From Beaufortia kweichowensis (taxonomy: Eukaryota; Chordata; Actinopteri; Cypriniformes; Gastromyzontidae), in NCBI GenBank assembly GCA_019155185.1, contig CM032802.1:5184501-5248500 (forward strand): DNA of 64,000 nucleotides, read 5' to 3'. The first letter of the stretch is position 1. Every line of letters begins with the position of its first letter. A program made the position numbers and the translations under genes. Positions 56,811-64,000 of the stretch are shown here, piece after piece. The notes under the pieces are model-generated. The model saw only the letters and a list, made by a program, of their open reading frames with translations, did not search any database and had not been told where the DNA came from.

Positions 56811-57694
56811 CTGTTACGATAAATTACCATTTAATAAAATGCTTGTTTTTTTATATTATGAGTTTAAAAATTACAAAATATTACAAAAACAGTACATTTA
56901 TTATTTTTTTAAGGGTGCTGCAAAAAGTGAATAGAGTCATATATTATTTTCTTTTATCAAAATAAAAGCCATGATTAAAAATAAACATACTTATTTTATG
57001 TGTTTGCCATTTGATAAATAAAAATAATACCCAAATTATACATATTATATCAAAACTTAGACCCCCACAGACAGGATCTGACAGGAATATAAAATGATCT
57101 TAATCCAAAATGTATACTTTTTACATGTAAAACTAACATGCCAAAGTCATTTAAAAATCGAAATAAAAAACTATGAATAAAATATCTATAGCCTTATCAC
57201 TATCCAAATAGGACTTAATATTTTAAACTGAATATATTGTGTGATTACTACTTACACTATTAGCAATGGTATTGTAATTGGTAACTGTGATATACAAAAC
57301 AGTAATAATAATTAAACATTCATTCATTTTGTTTGTTTTTTGAAAGCTTGGTAATTGGAATTGATAATAAAAAATGTATGCCTTTTTGTTCCAGCCCATC
57401 ATTTTTTATTTAAACATGATTAGCATTTGTTCTCAACTTAAATAAGCGATCTGCTAAACATACACAATCAACATACAAACCGCATCCATTTTTACTTGTA
57501 GCCTAAACCTTAATCCTAAAAGAAATACACAACATCAAACAACAAACAGATATTCTATATAAACAAAATAATTTTTCCAGGCTGCTCATCAAAGCAACCA
57601 TGTGACCTAGCCCTTTGCATCACTGAGTGGTAAGAAAGTCCAGATGTCTGAAGGTTGATGGTTGGGTGTCTAGTAAAAAGCAATGAACTTCTCT
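56811..57694. other. intergenic, ltbp4 to TUNAR-like gene A
   Basis: AT-rich. It contains the 3' UTR of TUNAR-like gene A, with a minus-strand AATAAA at 57405-57410 about 285 bases after its stop. Nothing else recognised. Confidence 0.55.
57405..57410 (-). terminator. candidate polyadenylation signal of TUNAR-like gene A
   Basis: AATAAA on the minus strand, 285 bases downstream of the TGA at 57695-57697. Confidence 0.4.
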
Positions 57695-58671
57695 TCACAC
57701 AGGGATGTAAATGTACACAAACACCACCACTAGAAGATTGAGGATGATAGCAGAGACCCCAATAAGGAAGAATATTCCCTCTCCAGACTTTCTACTGTCG
57801 TCGTCCTCTGTGGCCACCGGCTCCTCCTGACCAGGTGCCAATGCTATGACCTCTGTAGGCTGTTCCTGTGAGAGAAATGAGGAAGAATTTAGGGAGAAAA
57901 TGAATTAACATTAGATTTTACAGTTTATTTTTTATTAATTTTACTTAATTTATTCTATAAACAATATAATGTAACTGTAACCCATACTTACAACCCTAAC
58001 AAATCAGAAAAAATACTAAAATATAGTATACTTTATAGCATTTTTTGTCCCCAAAAGAAAGTTGTGCTCACTTTTGGGTAAACATTTGTGTACAAATTAA
58101 GGGAACACATTTTAGCCTTCTGCAAATGTTAAACGAATACACAAGTTGTACATTTAATTTAATTAAGTTGTACAATTGCAGTTTAGCTTATGATCAAATA
58201 TGTACTGTTGTATCATATTCACTAGATGGCACTAAAATTTTAAGTGAATGTTTTACTACACAGAGTCTTACTGTGACAACATGCCCCGCAGAGTTAAACC
58301 AGGCAGTAAACAGGTACAAATAAGAATCCCTGAACATACAAGAAAATGTATAAAGCATTGAAAAAATTAAACCATTGTTTTGGCCAGCAAAGTTTTAAAC
58401 CAACACACAAAACCTCTGCCGAAGGAATACACACTTATATCACCAATATCCAGCCAGTGGGACAGCTAGCCTACATCTCACATATAGATTTATTTCATTA
58501 TTTAAAAATGACAAATGTCCACATCAGTTAACATCTGATTTTATTTTCCCCACATAGATGGAAAGCAGTCCTGACACTAAGCAACAGTTAAACATCTGTG
58601 TTATTAGTATTATATCATAAATCTATGATTAACCCAAATTACTTTACCTGAAGTGTGTCCTCCTGAGCCAT
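57695..58671 (-). CDS. TUNAR-like single-pass microprotein A (64 aa, two coding exons)
   Basis: Exon 58671-58648 (MAQEDTLQ; ATG in strong context ACTATGG; donor GTAAAG) joins in phase 0 to exon 57865-57695 (acceptor TTTCTCTCACAG). The protein has an acidic cytosolic-type N-terminus (QEEPVATEDDDSRKSGEG) and a C-terminal membrane helix FFLIGVSAIILNLLVVVFVY ending IYIPV. The core LNLLVVVFVYIY matches the end of human TUNAR/BNLN (LNLIVIIFVYIYTTL, recalled from memory). BNLN sits in the ER membrane and interacts with SERCA2, affecting calcium handling in neural and beta cells. Function here is inferred. It is too short for ordinary gene finders. The nearest relative is microprotein B, 4 kb upstream in the same orientation. 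Confidence 0.75.
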
Positions 58672-61600
58672 AGTTCTTTTGTCGATCACACTAATGGCTT
58701 ATATGTCTTTTCCACTCTTTACTGAAAGGATCTAATGTCATCTAGCTTCTCCTCCACGTTCCTCCTGAGTTCTTTCACACAGAGTCAGGTTACACTGTGT
58801 CCCTCTGGATGAACGGAGAGCCCTTCTTCAAATATGGCCTGCTTCACATTTATTATCTGGCATGCACTGGTTTTGGACTGGGGTTATGATCAGGAATGGA
58901 AAGGTTCCTGCTGTGTTCTCCCTAACCTCACCAAAACAATCTGTCTAGCCTCTGATGGGCTGCAGCCTTTGACTGCTGAGAGCTTTACACAAAAAGGTGA
59001 CCAAATTATCCCAGAGGGTTTCAGAAGGCTTTCCTTAATCGATAGAAATAAAGACATGAAGATTGATTGGGGAAAAAATCATTAAAGGTATCAATCACCT
59101 AAAAATGATGGTGAAAAGTTACTCCAAGTCTGTTGATTTGTAGTAGAATGTTTAAGCTGCTTTTGAATGGTGACCATAACTGTTTTTAAATAAATAATAA
59201 GTTAAATTGTAGTCTGTCCTTCACACACAGTTCACATATAGCTTTAGATATAGTATAGTAGTTAATGAATATAATGCGCAAGTATTGCTTTTGTGAGGCT
59301 TTTTGATTTGTCCTCAATAGTTTCAAATGACATACATTACTGAAATGTGTCCATAAGCCCAAATAGAGCAACAAAGATCAGTCTAATGGCACATGTTCTT
59401 CTGGATCTTTTGGAAGGGGTTCTGTGACTTGGTCATTTTTGCAGAAACTACAAGTCCTGTGGATCAGGCTTTGCATTAACAGCATATATCTTCCTCTGAT
59501 AAAACCTGACACAGGACTAATTGCATAAGACTTCAGAGAGAGAGGGAGTCTAAAATGTTAGACCGAACAATTACAGTATCACATCCACTCTGAGCTTACC
59601 TAGACATCTGAATGATGAGCTGGGAAATGCTGCAATTAAAGGTCAGAGGTCATTACCCAGGGGTCAAAAGAGGTAAGGACAAGATGAAAAGAGTAAGAAA
59701 AGAAACAAACATTTTTTACTGAAAAACATACATTTAATAAAATAATATTTTAAATATTTTTTTAATATGCCGAACTGTTACTTACAACAAATAAAACAAA
59801 ACACATATTTACTATAACTAAACAAACAAATTAACTGTGGCTTTGCTACAGTAACCATAGTTTAACCATGGTATTTATAGTAAAACTCTGGTTGTACAAA
59901 AGGTAATCTGTCACAAATCCACCAAAAAACACTACAGTTTTACTATAATAAAACCTTGGTTAATGTTTTAAAGGAATTAGGAAGACTGCTCTACTTTGCA
60001 GTTCATGGGCAGGAACCACCCACTTTTATACCATATAAGATAATTACTGTAAAAGTACCATAGTATAATTATTGTGGAGACATAGAGCGGAGTCAAATCT
60101 TTTACTTTCTGTCTGTCATTCTATCAGATGTTGTAATGAAAGCTGACTGTGAGATCTCAGTTCTTGCTGGTCAGGGTTAGTTCATTGCTGGGAGACTCTG
60201 AAAAAACTCTAGTCTAAAGCTCCAATTATGTACTGATGAAGCTGACAACATAGATAAAGAAATTGGGGCAGGTCTTAGAACAGTTCTCAGATGTCAGAGA
60301 TACATGAAATGCATACATTCTAAACTATGACAATGTAACAGTATTTTATCGGCATTCAGTGCTACACCACAGCAGCTTAGTGATATCCAATAGGGCTGCT
60401 GCTGCATTATGCTGTATTATGTAACTGCAGGATCTCATTAAGACAATTTTTACATTTTCTGTAAAAGTATGCGTGGTGGAAAAATATTGTCTGTTAATGT
60501 AATCGTTTTGTATCCTGGTGTGCTTTTATCAAAGAACCAGCAAAAAGGTTCATTTTCATTTTATTATGAAGAAAAGCTCTTCTGTATAGGTGGATGTTTC
60601 TGTCTCATTTAGACAAACGAATTTGTAAATAAAATTCCTTTAAAAGAAAGTCTGTGTAAATAATTCAGCAAACAGCTTTGGCCAAGCGGGCTGCAAACAC
60701 GACTGGATCTTCACTGTCTTTATTTTGAGAACATACTGTTCTCTGTGCTGTACCTCGGATCTGTGTAACAAAAAAGCAGAGCCTGATCTCTCCAAGATCT
60801 CGCCATGGTTGGGTTGATATAGTGTCAAGATGCCTGATTAGGGACAAACACAAAGAGTTCCCTTGCATCCCCTGGATTCAGAACGATTCTGTTTCTAAAT
60901 ACAGTCATGTTTTTCTGAGAGTTCAGAAGAAGGACAAAACCAAACAGTCGGTATTAAAATGACAGTGCCGAAACATTTATAAGTGGCTTCATATTTAAAA
61001 GAATTAGGTCTCTGGTTGACAGACTTGTCCAGCTTTATAAAATATGGGATATGGGAGCATATTATATTTTTGTTTTCTTTTACATCAACAATTTTAACTC
61101 AGTCGAGCTTTAAAACTGTTGCTGGAAGAAGAAACTCAAAGCTGTGAGTCTCTGAGCTTTTGTGGAGCAGCAGGTAATTTGTATGAAGTATAAAAAACAT
61201 AGTGCAACTCATAGAAGTTTAGTGTATAAAAAAATAACATTGATAACATTAAACTGTGCATAGATCAATGGAAAATATGTATTGTTAAAAGAAAATAATA
61301 ATATTCATGATTCTCATATGTAACATTCACAGAGTTTAAAGGAGATCTCTAGACAGTCACATCTAGACACTGCCATGCTGTTTATATTATTAAAAATGTG
61401 TATTAAAATATACATATAATGGGATATAGAACATACATAGAATATAGATAAAATATGTAAATAATATCTATAGAGTACAACAAGAAAACTGCAACTTCTA
61501 CAAGATGTCATAGTATATTTTAGCATTGTATGTTGGCAAACGCTACCGTTCATGAAGAGAGCAGATGGCATGTGTTTGCTACAGGCATTCCGGCTCCCAG

Positions 61601-62642
61601 TGGTTCCTGCTCACTCGCTCTCATTCACCACCATGACGTTTATCTTCGTCATTTTCCCCAATGAACAAATTGAAAGGCGGGAATCTCTTCTGTTATACCT
61701 TCAGACATTAGTGTTCAGTATTTTATTCCTTAAAATCATAAACACACCAACCCCACACACACAAAGTAAATAAATAAATAAATAGGAAATTGTAAATTAA
61801 TTTACAATATTTCATTATTAAAAACTTTAGATGTTGTTTTTTTTTAAACGTTATTACTTTATTTTTTCCAAACATTACAGAAAAGCCCGGTACAACCATC
61901 TAAACCTGGATGATGTTATAAAAGTATACCTGTAACATTGTCTTCTCTTTTACCTCAAAATTATTCCAATATCTTCCTATATCTTTTGCAGAATGTCAAA
62001 CAGCATTTGTTATACAAAACTATTGCAGCACTATTTTCTCAGGATTAAATTTGTTAATGTACATTGAGTAGAAAGTGTACATTATGAGTGGGACAGCAAC
62101 AAAAGCGGCCATCATTTATCAGTGTGCCTTTACTTTTCAAGTAAACCTTCCTAATTTTGCTTAGTCTGATGCCTGAGAACCTGAGACCAAATCAAAGTTT
62201 TGCTGTGTTGTGCTTTATATAGAGACGATTCAGACTAAAGCATTAAAACAGCTCTCTCATATTTCTGCATGCTCAAAAGCAGAATTTAGTGCCTTTAAAT
62301 CTAGATCTTTATGTTGCTCCATATCTGGGCTGTACCCGGACAACAAAGTCAGCTGGAACAGAAGTTTACATACATTAGAAACAGCATAGAAGTTATGTAA
62401 GAAATCAGACAACATGCAATTATAATTAAGACTATACAAAATGAACAGATAAATACTACAAAATGTATTAATAATAATATTAAGAAGATACAAATTAATT
62501 GTAACTGTTATCTTTTATACTAAACTGAATCTTATGTCAGGCACTGTTTGATGGTTTCTGTTGAAGACGAATGATGCCAGTCTTTTCCCACAGTTGTTCT
62601 TCTTTCTCCAGCTGATGAGGGCATTTTATAACTAACAGGATC
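58672..62642. other. interval between the two TUNAR-like genes
   Basis: No coding sequence supported. It should contain 5' sequence of gene A and the 3' UTR of gene B. Near 59850-59960 is a repeat-like block with the near-palindrome CCATAGTTTAACCATGG. The rest is AT-rich unique-looking DNA. Confidence 0.5.
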
Positions 62643-62795
62643 TTAAAAAGTGGTATAGATGTAGACGAAGATGACAACCAGTAGGTTGAGCACAGTGCCA
62701 ATAATCCCAAGTATTGCCAGAATCCTCTCCTCTCGATCGTTCTCTGGCTCCTCCACAATGGCCCGGCACCTGTGATGATGGCCATGGGGGAGCAT
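62643..62795 (-). CDS. TUNAR-like single-pass microprotein B (about 50 aa)
   Basis: From ATG 62795 (AACATGC context) the frame encodes 50 residues ending in TAA at 62643-62645. An N-terminal His/Arg patch (HGHHHRC) precedes VEEPENDREERI, then the membrane helix LAILGIIGTVLNLLVVIFVY and tail IYTTF. Human TUNAR/BNLN (48 residues) reads LAMLGIIGTILNLIVIIFVY then IYTTL in my recollection, so the C-terminal half is almost identical. BNLN associates with SERCA2 in the ER membrane. The start is less certain: the frame stays open upstream, a possible acceptor CATCACAG|G lies inside the N-terminus, and a second ATG (ATGGCCATC) lies one frame over. Confidence 0.78.
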   Translation of the reverse strand: MLPHGHHHRCRAIVEEPENDREERILAILGIIGTVLNLLVVIFVYIYTTF

Positions 62796-64000
62796 GTTTA
62801 ATATCACTGATGGCCACCTCCAGGGGGCGCCACGCCAGCTGTAAAAATAGAGAGAGCCATACGGTTGATGTAAAACATACTTTTGGTGGCTGTTTTTTAG
62901 AATAATGCTATGTGACTTTCTAGGAAATTGCAAAATCAAAGCTTTAACAGGTGCTTAATAGTCATTATATTTTCTTGAGGTGGCAGAAATGTTTACACAT
63001 ACTTGAGCACTTGTATTTGGTCTGAAGCTGAGAAATCTAACAAATGATTTTATGAAATTACATAGAAAGCACATTACAATTAGCCCCAAAATGACTGAAG
63101 GGCTTGTTCCAAATAAAGAACTCATTTCCGTCTTGTTTCATGAATCTGCCCTCCCTTCTAATCTGACACGATCCACATGTCAAAGTGAATATTTTATAAT
63201 CTGTGCTCAATCTAATCAAGGGTTGGCAGGTTTGCCACCTCGTCATTAAATGACTAATCAATTGGACAGGAAGGGAGCAGATGTACAGGCTTTCAGGACT
63301 CCTACAAAATGAAGATGTATATTTTCCCAGGTGTTTGTTGACTGTTTTTCGTCACAGAATATGGCCGGGGGTAAGCGGGACTGAGCTAGGCAGCTGTTGC
63401 AGCAGCAGCATAAGGACCCATGAGACCCCGTGAGACAAGGCTGTCACCCTCTCTCTGCTCTGCTGTGGCTTAACCATTCAGCGGTGAAACACGATTATTT
63501 CCAACCCAATTAGGAGGAAATACAAGCGGCACCTCCGTGCTACAGGCCGAGTCAGAAAGCCACTCACACATGGCCCGAATGCCTTGAAAGGCTTAAAGCA
63601 ACATTGAAAAATCCTACGCAACAGCCAAACGGCTGCTGGAATGAGGTGGTGTAAAAGCAGAATAGAAATATAGTGACAGGGAGAAATAAATGAGAAAATT
63701 TTATTTTGAATACACTAAAGTCAGAGATTATTTTAAGGAGGGTGGAAAAAACGGTTTTAGGTTTCCTGGTACAACTTCTGTGCTAAAGTTTAATAGCAAT
63801 AGTAGTCATTATAATCACAAACAGCTATCTCACTGAGATGCACAATACTAAAACCCAACAACATGTAAAGGTCTTGTATAACGAGAAAACAAGGTGGGGG
63901 TGGATCCGAGGAATGAAAGATAACAGGGTTGGTTGACTCACACTGTGCAAACCCAACAGCCTAAAATTACTGTCAGAAAAATAAGCATCACCCACTCAAC
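62796..64000. other. upstream of TUNAR-like gene B
   Basis: No exon identified, though 5' non-coding exons of gene B are expected. The stretch 63351-63620 is markedly less AT-rich than its surroundings and looks unique, so it is a candidate conserved element or 5' exon. Confidence 0.4.

Noticed and set aside
62537..62785. Overlapping frame starting MAIITGAGPLWRSQ
   Set aside because: It lies one frame from the conserved TUNAR-like helix and shows no family similarity past M-A-I-I-T; kept only as a start-codon question.

Overview
This is vertebrate nuclear DNA, almost certainly from a teleost and probably a cyprinid or close otophysan. Genes are split into many short exons with GT-AG introns. 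The intergenic DNA is AT-rich and carries several copies of foldback repeats that I associate with cyprinid genomes. No bacterial, viral or CRISPR features were seen. Exon joins below were worked out by hand from splice sites, reading phase and family similarity; no alignment program was run.

Layout, left to right. (1) 143-3411, plus strand: the last 11 coding exons of shkbp1, a BTB/WD-repeat protein; the BTB end lies outside the window. (2) 5677-10251, minus strand: an estrogen-related nuclear receptor (ERR), most likely the teleost delta type esrrd. It lies tail-to-tail with shkbp1 and carries a one-base frameshift in its last exon that cuts off the AF-2 helix. (3) 13431-56507, minus strand: a complete latent TGF-beta binding protein gene, ltbp4, with 40 coding exons in the long form (about 2097 residues) and an internal short-form start exon at 42778. 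Reading phase is consistent across every join. (4) 57695-58671 and 62643-62795, minus strand: two very small single-pass membrane microproteins resembling TUNAR (BNLN/pTUNAR), the SERCA-associated microprotein first described as a lncRNA. Both fall below usual gene-finding length limits.

The main novelties are: the pair of TUNAR-like microproteins upstream of ltbp4; a two-exon, 80-residue cbEGF module in ltbp4 present as five tandem copies (20856-23860); a short-form signal peptide whose pyrimidine-rich codons appear to double as the splice-acceptor tract for the long form; and the esrrd frameshift. The set shkbp1 - ERR - ltbp4 - TUNAR-like fits a 2R whole-genome-duplication paralogon: from memory, human SHKBP1 adjoins LTBP4, KCTD3 adjoins ESRRG, and ESRRB, LTBP2 and TUNAR share chromosome 14.

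Functionally these are unrelated neighbours rather than an operon: an EGFR-trafficking/CIN85 adaptor, an orphan nuclear receptor of energy metabolism, an extracellular-matrix organiser of elastic fibres and TGF-beta, and putative ER calcium-pump regulators.
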